Assembly: GCA_000328365.1 (NCBI GenBank)
Contig: KB300602.1
Location: 164,577-228,576 of the forward strand
Direction: 5' to 3'
Length of the DNA: 64,000 nucleotides
From: Capitella teleta
Lineage: Eukaryota > Annelida > Polychaeta > Capitellidae
Below are positions 1 through 12,949 of the stretch, one piece after another; the first letter of the stretch is position 1, and every line of letters begins with the position of its first letter. The translations under genes were made by a program, and so were the position numbers. The notes under the pieces are model-generated. The model saw only the letters and a program-made list of their open reading frames with translations, was not told where the DNA came from and ran no database searches.

Positions 1-117
1 ATAAATGCTGCTGTGCTTAAAGGGAGGGAGAACTGGTTAAAAATGGACCTTGAGTCGTTATTTGATACACCAAAAATGATTCCTATGCCTGGTCCACACA
101 AGGAATATAATCGCTAA
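1..117 (+). CDS. possible C-terminal tail of an upstream gene (partial)
   Basis: Frame 1 is open from the first base to a TAA at 115-117 and encodes 38 residues. The sequence has a protein-like composition and ends PGPHKEYNR. It could be the last exon of a gene that begins left of the window. No family is recognised. A 38-codon open stretch can occur by chance in this base composition, so support is weak. No AATAAA signal was located just downstream. Confidence 0.3.
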   Translation: MNAAVLKGRENWLKMDLESLFDTPKMIPMPGPHKEYNR

Positions 118-3100
118 CGATTTCGCGGGAGATATAATGCTAATTAGGCGTGACGTCAGTCGCTGTGATGAAACAGCGAGTTCCCCATCTTTTACAATGG
201 GGCTCGGCATATCAGCGTGTCCTGCGACTAAACCCCTTGATATTTTTTTATTTTCTTTTCGGAAATAGATAGAATAATCATTTTGCCACCAGTCAGGCGC
301 AAAAAAAAAATAGTTTTCGCTATTTTTCTTATTTTAACAAGCGATTTTCTAGGACACCTACCACGTTTCTCATCCTGAAACAGTAAAAAGGTCAGCCAGA
401 GTGCACCACGCATGCGCTTTCGTTTCGTAAACAACAAACATGTCCTTTTATGGCGAAGATGCTCTGCTCTGATTGGCTGAAATCGATAGCTTCACGAGGG
501 GAACGGGACCAATCAGCCATCAGCCAAACCAAGCCATCAGCTGACGTTTGCCTCCTATACTTCGCAATGGAAGCCATTCTCCCATAGGCGCAATGCTAAC
601 CCCGATATTCGGAATGCATTATTTCCTTACGCTTGCATCCAGGCATGGTGTTTTTGGCACGGAATGCTATCAATTGGTGCTATGAGTCAATAGAACATCA
701 CTTAAAATTTAGTTCCCCATCCCTTCAGTTAATAAAACGAATATCGCTAATATCATATTATACCCCAAGGTTCTGTATTCGGCCCAATATTTTTCGTTAT
801 CTACATGAATTTATCAATAGCTATCTCATCAATAGCCAAAACATCTAATATCTTCCGCTTCGCACAGAACAAAAAAAAAAAAAAAAAAGAAACAAAAAAA
901 GAAACAAAAAAAGAAACAAAAATCCAAATCCGTAGTGGCTATGGTATCAGGGTTTTACATGACCCCAATATCAATGCGCATGCTCATTGACCTGAAATTT
1001 GCGATTCTGACCGGGAGGAATTAAGACTGTCCAATCAGGAGTCTGCTAAGTGCGTCCGAATTGGAATCAAGGGTAGGCGTCAGCAGACGCCAAGAAAAAG
1101 AGAAGAGGAGAAACAACTGCTAGAATAGTTAAACGAATAATTTATTAATAATTAATTTATCAAGATTTAAGTAGGGCCTACCCATCCGCACGCATTGCTG
1201 TTTGAAGGCGGCAAATGAGAGAGAAAGAGGAACACATTCACAACATTCACAACATTCACTTTTTGAAATTTCACTTCTACTCAGTATTCAAAGGCACGGG
1301 GGCCAATTCCACCTCCTACCCCTCCTCCCCTTCTAGATTTCTTTACATATATTTTGGACGAGTTCCATCTCATCTTTGACTTTCCCCAGACCGTACTTCC
1401 TGAAGCAAAGTGCACACCAAATTCCCCTCAACCTATTTGTTAGAGTTAAAGAATTATAATCCTAGCATTTTAAACATTGCATGCTTACATATTAAATCGA
1501 CCGGTATGCATTCAACTCTTGCTTCAGGCGAAAGTAGAAAAAAAAAATCAAATTGAAATATGGCAAGAAAAAATAGCGCTTTGTCAAGACCGCGTACATA
1601 GCATATATACCATTCATTGATCGCCTTCCGAACAAGAACATTCGTGAGAAGAGAGCGATATAGAGAACAGATACTTAACCTGTGATTGGAAGATATGGAC
1701 GGATACTGTCAGGTGGGTGTTTAACATCGGCTGATTAGCTTAGCATGCTATGATTACATTAGCGATTGAAGCATTGCTAAGTAAACCATATAGATAGGTA
1801 GAAATGAGACAAATTTGTTCAAAAATTGCACATTTTCAATATCGATTGTCTTCTAGACATGTTGGTGAACCGTGCTTCAGGCTGGATGAAATGCATTATT
1901 ATCCTTGGATGGCATAGGTGTGTTTAATTGTACTGTATAAAACAAGAGGCTGCTATATCAGCATTTTGAGTGGTCAAACCATTTGGTCAATGGCCAGTCT
2001 GATTATATTATGGTTCTTGGCCAAGTCAGGATCAATAATTATCCGGACCAAATGTTGCACCAATTAAAAGGACTCTTTTTAAATTATACATGAGGTATTA
2101 TGCACATCATCGAGAGAACACTCCCTCCAAAAACCCACGCATATTTTACAGATTTTATGCATGTCTCATGTATGTTAGAGAGGCGTTCTTTTGTGGTTAA
2201 AATAATGAGCATATTATTCAACTCACACACTGATTTTTACCAAGAAAACACACGAAGACAGACGTCTTCTTGCACCGTGTGAACCCGACACCAGAAATAT
2301 GAATGATTGTTTGTTTTATGAAGTGAATGCCTTTGAGGGGATTTTAAATATCACATTACAACACGCAAATAGAACGCTCAGTGAGTCTCTGGTGCGCGAA
2401 ATTAATTCATGCTATGGTATGTGAGAGAAAGATGACGTGGAGGCATAAGAGGGTTTATGATAATGAGGAGGGCTCTTATATAACACAAGGAGGGGGTAAA
2501 TGACCAAAGAAAATACAGGAGTGAGAGTGGGCTCGGAATGAAGAAGAAGCTGGGAGGAAGAGGACAAAATTTGGAACAATCATCGCTGATTGTATTTATA
2601 GACACTAGTTAACCTGGGAGTGGTGTTAAAGAGCCATTATCACAACTCCACATTTTCTTCTTGAACGCTTTATGAACTTTAACCCCCTTGATCAGTACTG
2701 CTGTAAGATAATCATTGACCCGTTTAAGGCTGTACTTGATCAGCAATTCATGATTAATTAAAGGTGGGCAATCAAAATACCTTCGTGACAAGCATTTGCA
2801 TATTTCAGGAGTGATACTTCAGAGAGGAAATGGACGTGTTTATCATGTTATGGGAGGTGAATATTGATTGAATTCTCTGCTGTGTTGCTCGGCTTAATTA
2901 CAAGCACCTTCCGCGACGTACCAGCATACACAAATCTATAATCATTTTCTAAGGAAAGGAAATCGATTGAGTCAATCAGCGGATCTATAAGGTCACACGA
3001 CTAAAGTAGGTTAATTATCGTCTGTAGCCGGCATGGAGAGCTGCATCAATTCACATTACAGTATTTTATGAGGATCAGTTAGTTTTTATGAGAATTTTCT

Positions 3101-3889
3101 GATACGCAGAGGTAATATTATAAATGACTGTATGCACACTATTATTTTTATTACTAGGAAATAATTAATTCCAAAATTTCTTGTAACCTCTTTTCTGGTT
3201 TATGATGTGTGCACAGTTCTATAAAAGTAACCAAAGAAGTATATTCTACTTGAGAATTATGTGAAGGTAATTAACATTAACATCATTAGAATGGCTTGTT
3301 TATTGCTTTGCTTTTACTGTCACCTCTGTGTCTCAAGGAGTTAACTAGTATTGCTCGTCACTTTTATGGGAGTTATATGTTGAATATGTGGCATGCATAT
3401 TAAATGACTGAACTGTGGTTTAAGAATGCATCGCTTTTATTTATTGTTCAAATTATGGTGCGATTGTGATATCCCAACTTCTTTCACTCAGGAAGGAAAG
3501 GAGGTGGTGGTAGTTAAAGTATACTGATTGGAATTGCAATTAATATGGATATCATTAAATATGTAACTTAAGTTAACGCATATTCAATTTAATTTATCAA
3601 GTAAGTATAATGCTTAGTGAGCAAGTGGTAGATTAATTCTAAAACGACTCCATCACCATGCATCTTGTGCGGGCATGCTTTTGAAAGAGCATAGAGTGTT
3701 TAGTAAGACTCACTGTAAAGCTATATAAGCATGCTACGGACAAGGAAAAAATAAATGAACTCGAGTAGGCGTCCCGAACACACTCGTTGAAGTAAAGGTT
3801 ACGGTGTGAGCAGGTATTCATTAACTTGCTGCTCGTGTTATAAACAGTGATTGCCATTGCAGGGGGATCAGTGTCCAGATAGTGTTGCC
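118..3889. other. no gene seen; CCAAT-rich stretch near the left end
   Basis: No convincing coding exon is visible. Between about 420 and 560 the DNA is locally less AT-rich and holds two facing CCAAT boxes: GATTGGCTGA at 471-480 and GACCAATCAG at 508-517. This looks like promoter-type DNA, but no transcript can be tied to it. A TGACGTCA palindrome lies at 151-158. Short ORFs here look like chance. Confidence 0.4.
871..922. repeat. A-rich 12-bp tandem repeat
   Basis: A poly(A) run passes into three or four copies of a 12-bp unit made of seven or more A followed by GAAAC. It is a simple-sequence repeat with no coding meaning. Confidence 0.8.
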
Positions 3890-4135
3890 ATGGGAGACGA
3901 TTGTCATGGTTACGGGCTCGCCATCTTGCTGACGTCAGGAGTCACGTGTGCATTATTGGTGTGTGACCTCGCAACGCGATATCTGTTACGTAAGAAGGAG
4001 GAGGAGGAGGGGGAAGAGGTGCTGGTCCAGACTCAACAAGCTGCTGCAGCTCCTCAAATTGCTGCCTTTGGATTTGATCCAATCACAACTGAGGACAAGG
4101 AACTCCTGCTTGGAAAATCTGAGGTCATCATATCA
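3890..4135 (+). CDS. putative first coding exon with a membrane segment
   Basis: An ATG at 3890 opens an 82-codon frame that ends at a good donor (TCA then GTGAGT at 4136). The predicted peptide has a short polar start and then a hydrophobic stretch of about 20 residues (around residues 8-28, containing GLAILLTSG). After that come RKK and an acidic EEEEGEE run, so it would be an N-terminal single-pass membrane anchor with the charged side in the cytosol. It could belong to an unrecognised small membrane protein, or be an upstream alternative exon of the plakin gene. The phase (0) fits neither the exon-like frame at 4980 nor the plakin start at 5857, so the link is not supported. No family is recognised. 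Confidence 0.4.
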
Positions 4136-4979
4136 GTGAGTTGATTTACAATACTTACTACTTACATTTGTGTGTAGAAGTATACAAGTACTGTAGTTTG
4201 AGATGCGTTTTTCTATCTCTCTTACACACTTGTATAAAACATATAAAGATATAATGGATAAGTCATAGCATAACATAAGGGCCTGCAATCATTCTTTTTC
4301 TATCTTGTTTTTTCTCTTCTCTTTTTTTAATTTTTTTTCCTCACATAACGATAATGCACAAGTGTGAAACGTGCACGTAACAAACTTTTCTATGGTAAGA
4401 AAATGTTTTCAATTCCGCATTTGCACTTAAAGGAACAAGCATTCAACAAGTGTTCAGAAGGGAATACCCCTGGGGTTTGGGTGTGGAGTGAGATGTATTT
4501 TTCCTGGGTGTTAATTATTGTTTTAAATTGTTTTTGACATTGTATTTATGTATGTATAAATATTTCTTGTCGCACTCCAATTTTATTTAATGATTGAGCC
4601 ACTATATTCACCAGATGGTGTGGTACAGGTGTTCAATACATTAGAGGGCCGTTGATACCGGTAGTTGATTTGAATAATCCAGTATTATCTGGGAAAATAT
4701 TGTGATGACGTTTCTTCGCGGTGAAATGCAATTCTGGAATGGATTTTGAATGCAAAACAACAGTTAAGATCTGTTACGGAATTTCGAATTTCGAATTATG
4801 TATTGCTGCAAATGACCCGAAGTAAACGCTATACGGGCCAGCCACCAGCATGCATATCAATTAGTCCCTGATCAAAGCAATACGCCTATTATATATATAT
4901 ACAAAGACTGTAGGTATAATACCACCATTTAACATTTTGATTAATAGATATTTATATTTTCAATCGTTCTTCGATTTAG

Positions 4980-5215
4980 CATTGCCACCAAAAATTAAGG
5001 CGAAAGGCAGGAAAATCTGTGGATATGACGTTAATCGTTCATTCAGAAATGTCCGAGGCCCATGGTGGGCGCAGTCTTTGAAGTGGGACAGTGAGCAGCA
5101 TTTGGCTAGGAACGGCATCGAGCAGCTCCGTCCCGAATACGAAGGCAAATTTTTGTCCGAGATTCAGAGCGAAGGACGAGAGGCTCGTTTGGCGGGATAT
5201 GATGTCGTCTGGTGA
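4980..5215 (+). CDS. putative exon, unknown product
   Basis: After a pyrimidine-rich stretch and an AG at 4978-4979, a frame of about 78 codons runs to TGA at 5213-5215. It holds several W, Y and R residues, for example GPWWAQSLKW and LRPEYEGKF. It could be a terminal exon. It could also end at a donor inside the last codons (GTGATT, near 5211). In that case its phase would join an acceptor at 5855, just before the plakin ATG, and add an N-terminal extension to the plakin. Both readings are inference and no family is recognised. Confidence 0.4.
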
Positions 5216-5856
5216 TTTGGAGGTGGGGAGTTCTCTGGGGCAAATGTTTGTGAAGATTGTGGTTTAATAGCATACAGACATGCAACGCGATCTGTCAAAA
5301 GATCAAGTAGATTCCTTTCTTTTTTTAGTCGTGCAATTAAGAGATTAACTAATGAAATAGACCAAGTGTATCAAAAACACCACTTTTGGTTATAAGACCA
5401 TCAAAAAAATCATGATTGTTTTTATCTTGGGGTTCTCACAATCGACCAAAGAAATGGTCATTTGTATGAATTGGCCACAATCACATTTGTGATAGAAGTG
5501 TGGGCTGTTATGCGCCTCTGAATACCCGTACTTTTGTTTGCTTCGTGGTAATGGGGTTATCAATTGGAATGCAAAGATAAACGTATCCATATGGATTTGC
5601 AAGTATCACATATCGGCCACTTGTGGTATCTTTTACCCATCGAGATGGGTAATTTCTAAAGTGTGATCTTTTTTTTAATAATGATGCTCAGCTCAGACGT
5701 CAATCATTCTTTGTGATGCAACATTCACGCCCACTAAACCCTTGAGTAATGGGATGAAGTATCATCGGAAATTATTCTGCGTTGAGCCCCCGATCTGATC
5801 AGACGTATCAATCTCTTCTCTGCGCTCCAGCAACCTAATATTTTCCAAGATTCAGC

Positions 5857-8800
5857 ATGGATGACATAACTGAAGAACAATTGCCTCTGCTCCTCATCCG
5901 AACCCTCACTGACAAGATTGGATTCAAGCTAAAAAGTTTGGAAGATGCAGTCGCTGCTCGTGATGAGAGAATTGCCGAGCTGGAAAAGAAGGTAGAACTT
6001 CCAGCAATCGAAAGCGACGAGTCATACTCTCGACTCTCCCCAATCCGGATGCTCGATACTCGAAGGTCAAAGATCAATTCAAAGCCATGGATGTAAATAC
6101 TGTAATCCAGCTCTGTCACAGTGTTGAGCCGCTTAGAAAATCTCCGGAGTCTTCAACCCAATATTTCTGTATAACTATATCACCCCAAAACTAATGTTTT
6201 TTGTTTTGTCTTGTTTCTGATGCCCCCATGAAACCCTTCAGAGGGGTGGGGTAGTTACGGATTCTAATTAGAGAAACAGCTTCGATGCCGAGGAGCCTGA
6301 CTTAAAATCTCCGAATTCCCCAGATTCACTCATTTATACTTTACAGAAAGATTCAGCCAGCAAACTTAGCACGCGGCCAAAATTTCCTCCAATTGAAGAC
6401 GACGAGGGCAGCGAAGTTTCCAGAACACCATCAGGTCTCTCGTACCATTTGAATGATCTTGTCGAAGCCCTGAGATCCAATGTTGACTTGACTGTATGTG
6501 AGGAGGTAGGCCATATTTATTGATATTGCATAAAATTCTTGAGTTTCTAATCCTCCCATGCAAACAGGATCTTCCGGCAGAATTGGCTGAGAAACTCAGA
6601 GAAATAATTAGCCTCAAGAACAACTGCAACGTAAGTGCTCGAATTTTAATACAAGTACATGTATCCTCAAGTCATAATATATTAAATTTCACTGACTCGT
6701 ATCTTGTCCGTATTCCTTCACCAGGACATATCTTGTGAGTTTGACCAGCTATCCGCTCATCTCGTGAGACCGAACTCAAGAGACAACGACGCTGAGGAAC
6801 AGCAAGAAAAAGAAGACAATTTCTCCCTCACAGAATACCAGGTAAAATTTTTCTTTCTTAGACCTAGAGAAATTCCCCAAAAACTATCAATTTCCTGAAG
6901 CATTTCTCGTAAAACAAGCTTCCGCATTTCGTCACGTTTTTCTACGAATGCTGTCTGCTTGTGGCTGTGCCAAAAAATCGACCTATGCGTCTGCTATCGA
7001 TAAATCATCGATATAGTTAACTTAAACACTTGGAGATAGTTTTATTTATTGATTCATCGAAATTTCTATCGGTCACTTTATGTATTCATCTTATTCGCAT
7101 GGTTGTGCTTCGGTGTTCGATCTAACGTGCTGAATATTATTAATGTTGAGTATTATTTATTTAATATTATGATACTATAGCCTATAATGAAGCTACTTAC
7201 TATTCAGCACATCAAACTCATAGTCTAAGTCTCAAAGAAATTTTAACTTTCACTTAATCAGTTAAAAGTGATGCTTCAAGACCCGTGAGTAGGTGCACTA
7301 ATTATTAGAAGTATATCAATGGGAATATGCGAGATAAAAAAATTGAGGCTTATCATCTATGACCATATCCGGCTAAAAATCTAAATCTTGTTTAGGACAC
7401 TTCGAGTCCTATGAAGCAACACATAAGTAGATAAGTATAGATAACGTTTTGTATTCATTCACCATTAAAAAAAAAACCAGCCCAACACCGCCTACGATAA
7501 GATACAAACGTGGTTGAGAAATATTGAAAACGACGAATGCAATTGGACTGAACCAGGCTTTGGGTATATACCCCAACTGTGCAGGCATGTTCCGACTTTG
7601 ATGCCCTTTCTTGTTTACTGGCTTCTTGTTGGGCAGCATGCATTATGTTACATATAACATGCAGAGAAAAACACAATCTATTTTAAATCATGTGCACCTT
7701 TAACACCTAAGACCAGTTATCAATAACTAGTCTTTGCTGAACCCCGTAATATTGAACCCCGTAATATTGAAATCCCTTTGTTCCAGAAACGCAACAATGC
7801 CCTCAAGAGTCGATGGAACACCGTGCGACGATTGTTCTTCTGCGCGGATGTCCACTTGAGAAATGCTACTAACTACCAGCAATTCTACCACGAAGTCAAG
7901 GAAGTGCAACATAACCTCAGGGATCTCCACGCAAGCGAAAAGGCAGAAAATGATGCGGGGAAAAATATCAAGTCTGGAGAAGACTTTGAGAAAGCTGTTG
8001 ATGAATACCAGGTACACCCACTTGACACAATTTGGATACTTAGGTTTCTTTGTTTTCTTTGCACCTTGTCACTTTCAGGTGAGGTAAATATAGATTTTAC
8101 TCTAAATTTTAGATCAATCATACGTCTTTGTGCTGAGTAAAATTCGATCAATCTGCTTGCAGAAGAAGTCTTTACCATGTGACAGGGCATACCATGTAAA
8201 TCTGCCGTGTGATATTCACAATTCTTCCTCTGGCCACAATTAATTAATTAATTTACATGACAGACTTTGCAGATTATGTAAATTATTTTACGTGTTCCAA
8301 AAAAGCCGCCACTGTGTCGTACAAGCGAGAATTTTTGCTATCCTTTTGTTTCATTTCAGAGCCTTCTGGATACGATTTTGATGTGGCAGAATATCGTAGC
8401 TGAACTGACCGACAAAAGCCACGCAATCGTTCCTGTCCACAAAAGAACAGAAATCCTCGAGACCCCGATTCCTGTCTCAGCACTGTGCAACTTTAAACGA
8501 GATGATGTGAGTTCATTCATGAATTTCCAGTCAGTTTATTGCACAGAGGATTGTACAATTTAGTGATGACTGAACTAACCTATGACCTTTTGACCTTTAA
8601 ACTTTCCAGTTTATGGTGACCGAAGGTGAAAGTTTGGTTCTGATCAACAACGAAGATCAAAATGCGTGGATTGTGAGTTTAGTTTAATTTTCTCTCAACG
8701 TTTGTCATTTTGTTGTCGCTGTTCACCTGGACGTCTTCTTCTTCCCTTAGGTGAGGAACTCCGAGGGCGACGAGGGTGCTCTACCTGCCGTGTGTTGCCT

Positions 8801-11069
8801 GATCGCCCCACCGGATGTGGCTGCAATCAACACTGCCAGCAAGTATGCTGCAATTTAATGAACACGAAAATAATAGTATACTGCATAAAAATAAAAAGAA
8901 GAAAGCAAAAATTAATACCTGTGGTTGTAAGAAAGTATTGCTTTCATCTGGAATTATTTTCTTTGTGTCGAAATGTTGGCGGGGAATTGGGTCAGCTAAC
9001 GAGCTCATCAATATCGTTATCTGACAATTTCTTTATATCGTCAACAATGTTATTATTTCAAGTATGCATTTTTTTTTTTTTTTTTTTTTAGATTAAAACT
9101 GAACTTCTCCGCTCTTGCCATCACCACGGAGACGCACCTGAGAAAAACTTTGCTGCAGATAGTGAGGGAGATGCTGAAGAAAATGATTGATAACAAGGTA
9201 TTTCCTGCGTTTTTTTCCTCTTGATTACACGTGCTATTCCACTGATTGCCTCTCGAAATCAAACTTTTATCCTATTTCATTTCAGGAGGATTACTTTGAA
9301 GTTTTAAAGACGGGACAAAAGGAGAAGATCGTTGACCTTCTGACGCAGCTGCGCGGTTGGATGGAAATGGAGACGACAGAACAGACCATCGAGGAGAAGA
9401 GGACGTTGGTGGACTACCTCGACCAGCTGGACAAGATCATCACGGACAGTTCCGTGAAAGGCCTGGAATGTAAGACGATCCATGAAGCTTTATCTTTTTA
9501 TATTGCCTTGTACTCTCTTCTAGACGAGCATTTAGAAACCGAAGTTGTTCACGTCTTAATCAAGATTCTAGATTTGCTAGGAATTCAAGAGGTAGAACTA
9601 AGATTACTGGTTTTATTCGTATTTCACTTGTTGATTTCATCACAGGATCTGCATCAGAAGCAAAAGAAGTTCAGGTCGATGTCCTGGAACAACGTACAAG
9701 AGGACAGCTTGTCTTTTGATAGGTGATTCTTTTTTTTTTTTCTTTTCTTTTTTTTTCGTTTTTCATCCCTTTTTTCGCATTCCCCCCTTTTTACCCCTTG
9801 GTTATGAGAAAAAATAAGACTTTGTTTTACAGTGAATGGGACACTCTGGATGAGTTGGATGGACTTCAACATGAGAAAGGTCTTGGAATTTCAGTCCAGA
9901 AGTCCACAACTGGTATGTTTATAGTTGATTCAATATATAACCATATAATGATTGGTATGGAAAAACTTTAAATATAAATAACCACAGATGTGGTTTGTGA
10001 ACATTATCACAGCAATAAATTATTTCAGCTTCATCATTTATTTTTACATAGAACTCAAATAGCAATATTATATTTGGCAGAGGTTGGAGAGTCAAGCAGC
10101 ATAACATCTGCGAAGGGAGAAGTCAGGCAAACATTTTCCATCAAAGCTGTGATGGATCTTCGTGACGACAGTGAAATTTCCATGGACGAAGCCATCGGTA
10201 ACGATATTGCATCATTCGGAGGGAGTCCAGTCGACCTTAGTCATATTGTTTTTCCATGTAGCTTACTTTCTAAAATGCTTTTGGGGCTAGTTTTTGATTT
10301 CAACATATTCTCCACTGACATGGAATCGTATGTTGATCTCGAGTATGACATTAAATTTACAGGGTATGGTCTTAATGGGTATATTATGGTTTGTGTATTT
10401 CCAGCCCGAGGAATCATCAACCAGGAGAGAGGCGTCTACAAGAACCTCTTGAACGGCGAAGAATATCCGATGCCGGTCGCCATGAACGCTGGCTTCATCA
10501 TCGTCGAATCTACCCAAACGAAGAAGTCGAAAGAGGAAACGCAAGCAGTGGGTGTGGTTACAGTGAAGATCACAAGAGAAACCAGACCGTACAACATCAC
10601 AACTGTCCTCGACGCAGAAACCAACGAACACGTAGCGGTGTCTGAAGCGGTCGAGAAGGGCATCTTCAACCCGCAAACTGGAAAGTGGGTCAACACTACC
10701 AACAAATTGGAAGTGAACGCCCAGGATGCCATCGACATGGGGTACTTGGCTGTTGAGTACTCAGCGGATTCTGAAGAAGACGCGGACGGGCCAGAGGTCA
10801 TCGAGAGGACGTTCGCCATCTACGGAGTGATGGACCGCGCGTCTGATAAGCGAATCCCTTTCAAAGACGCCATTGATAAGGGCATCATTGATGAGAATGC
10901 TGGCATGTATTTTGATACGGTTGCTAAGGAGAAAATTAACATCACAGAGGCGATGGGTAAAGGTTGGGTTAGGGCAAGAGTTGTCACTGATCCAAGTGAA
11001 ATCGAAGAATTCATGTCGAAAAGGTTGTCTGGTTCCACAGATTCCCTAAACTCGGACACCTCCAAATAA
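5857..11069 (+). CDS. compact plakin-family protein (plakin domain with SH3, plectin repeats)
   Basis: Splice-site and phase reading gives these exons: 5857-5991, 6347-6505, 6568-6630, 6725-6841, 7787-8011, 8360-8506, 8610-8672, 8751-8842, 9092-9197, 9286-9591, 9646-9722, 9833-9912, 10081-10197 and 10405-11069. Together they encode about 783 residues. Residues 20-45 are a probable coiled coil and 60-158 are acidic and low-complexity. Residues 159-270 look like spectrin-type helices (SRW, HLRNATNYQQF). Residues about 272-325 match the SH3 found inside plakin domains (VSALCNFKRDD, VTEGESLVLI, AWIV, LPAVCCLIAPP), and further helices run to about 471. From about 535 to the end there are three plectin-type repeats with the motif DEAI/DAIDKGII. 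Plakins link intermediate filaments, microtubules or junctions. This copy has no visible actin-binding CH domains, long rod or GAS2 domain. The start is the first ATG of the coiled-coil exon; upstream exons are possible. Confidence 0.75.
6842..7786 (+). other. largest intron of the plakin gene
   Basis: This 945-bp interval separates the acidic exon from the first spectrin-like exon. It begins GTAAAA and ends TTCCAG. No coding exon is seen in it. The other introns of the gene are short (about 55 to 350 bp). Confidence 0.7.
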
Positions 11070-11086
11070 AGATTACATAACAAATT

Positions 11087-11092
11087 AATAAA
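11087..11092 (+). terminator. poly(A) signal of the plakin gene
   Basis: AATAAA lies 18 bp after the stop codon. A second AATAAA at 11065-11070 overlaps the stop itself. A very short 3' UTR is therefore likely. Confidence 0.6.
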
Positions 11093-11429
11093 GCTGGATA
11101 TTACATGCAAGATTTTTTGGTGATTTATTTTCTGATTATTATTATTATTTTCTTTTTATTGCATGTTGTATATATATATTGTTTTCTAATTTTTATTTCC
11201 CTTTTTATTCTATTATACACTGTATGAATTGTGACAATGGATATCACCACTAGCTGTTATATTATTGAGAGTGCGTGAAAAATATATAACTAATATATGA
11301 GGGTAAATCCCTTCTTTTGGTTTGTACGCATCTGTTTTGAGTTTATACTTGTATGAAAGTCCATTCCTTTGTCTGATTTATATTTGCTCAAATCAATTCA
11401 TTAATTGCAATTTAATTATTTATTTTTTT

Positions 11430-11460
<31 letters not shown>

Positions 11461-12139
11461 GTGGGAAAAATTGGTGCTATATATTTTATGGTGATTTCGC
11501 TGCAGAATTTAATGTTCAAAATAAATAATTTATGCTGCAAATTTGTTTTCAATAATAATTTCTGCGTATGTACAGGATGCCACAATGGTCAAAGTTCATT
11601 CATCTTGGTGCTTCAGGCATACTGGAGCGAGAGAAAGTCCATTGACACTCGTTGTTCATAACGTGACATAATTGTGTTTCCAGATTAGTCATAGTTGCAC
11701 ACGCAGGGTAACGACGGTAAGGGTTCTAATAACAACGGTTTGGCCGATATAGCAGCAGAATATCATGTTCTGATTGGGAAGATCTGTGATATGAGCTAGG
11801 ATATGATTCGTTTTATTAGCCCGTGTGTTACAAGCCGCCCACCTCCACATATAAAATGTATTGCAATGAGCCTGCAGTAAACATTGGAATGTAATAGCAT
11901 TATATCCCAAATTGGATTAGTTAATCCAACTTATCAGTAAAGCTATGGTTTGATCAAATCGATCAAAATCATTCGTACACGGCGATCGTCAATCATAACG
12001 TACTGTGCGTTGTGATTACACGAAGTTGAGTGTAAAACCAATGATGATAAAGTGCTTTATGATTGTATGCATGAGCTGTAATCATGAATAATCATAACGT
12101 CTTTTAATCATTATCAGTTTTCGGACACATGCGCAAGTA
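11093..12139. other. intergenic DNA, no gene seen
   Basis: AT-rich DNA with a T tract at about 11421-11460. Short ORFs on both strands have no protein-like character. Confidence 0.6.
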
Positions 12140-12458
12140 CAAGATGGCGGGGTTTCGCAACGCCTCTTGATTTTTCATAACTTTGAGAGGTTACTTTACC
12201 TCCCACTGTCCCCCCCCCGGTATTGCACAACCCATTGGGACGGACTTGGACTCATTTCGGGCCAGTGAAGCAGAGCGGAGACAGAGTGGTGACGACAGGA
12301 AGATCGGATCACGAATACCCACGTGGTCCGGACTTTGTGGATCCAGCTGAGAGACCTTCTGGAGAAGGCTGGACTTCCTTGACGCCACATCGCTACGTTT
12401 CCAATCTGAGGACAAGTCCTGATACAAAAGGACTATAATATTGTGAACTGAACTGAAC
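12140..12458 (+). mobile_element. possible retroposed element or unassigned GC-richer island
   Basis: About 300 bp stand out as GC-rich in AT-rich surroundings. They start near CAAGATGGCGG and end in a short tandem tail of TGAAC units at about 12443-12458. A GC-rich body with a short tandem tail is a common look for SINE or LINE 3' ends. Frames here (71 aa on +, 89 aa on -) lack splice or family support. A noncoding first exon is an alternative. Confidence 0.25.
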
Positions 12459-12916
12459 ATTCGTCATGTTTACGAAATACCAGGCGTAGAAAACGTGCTT
12501 TCTCTTCAATTGAAAGGTCTTAATTAAAATCTGACTCCAGCGCTTATATTTGTAACGGCCGTAAGAGAAGTTCTCGAAGTTTATATTTAGACTAATCAAG
12601 TCTTGTCCATCATGTAAGTTCGATCACATGATGGGGAGATTATCTGGATATTGTAGAAAGATCAGAGCATGGGTTTTATCGATTTATTTTATTTACTTTA
12701 TTTTACCTGCTAATTATATTGCGCATTTGTTATCAAACTATTCAAATGCGCATGACAAGTGAAGATAAAGTATGATAAAGGAAAAGAAAATGTACAATTA
12801 GATCAATTTAAAATGTCAGGCAGTTCAGTTTTGTTCGCAATTGTATTTCACCTCATGAACCATTTTCATTCACCTGTATCCTCGCAATCCGTCATCTCAT
12901 CAACAAGATGCTGTAC

Positions 12917-12949
<33 letters not shown>

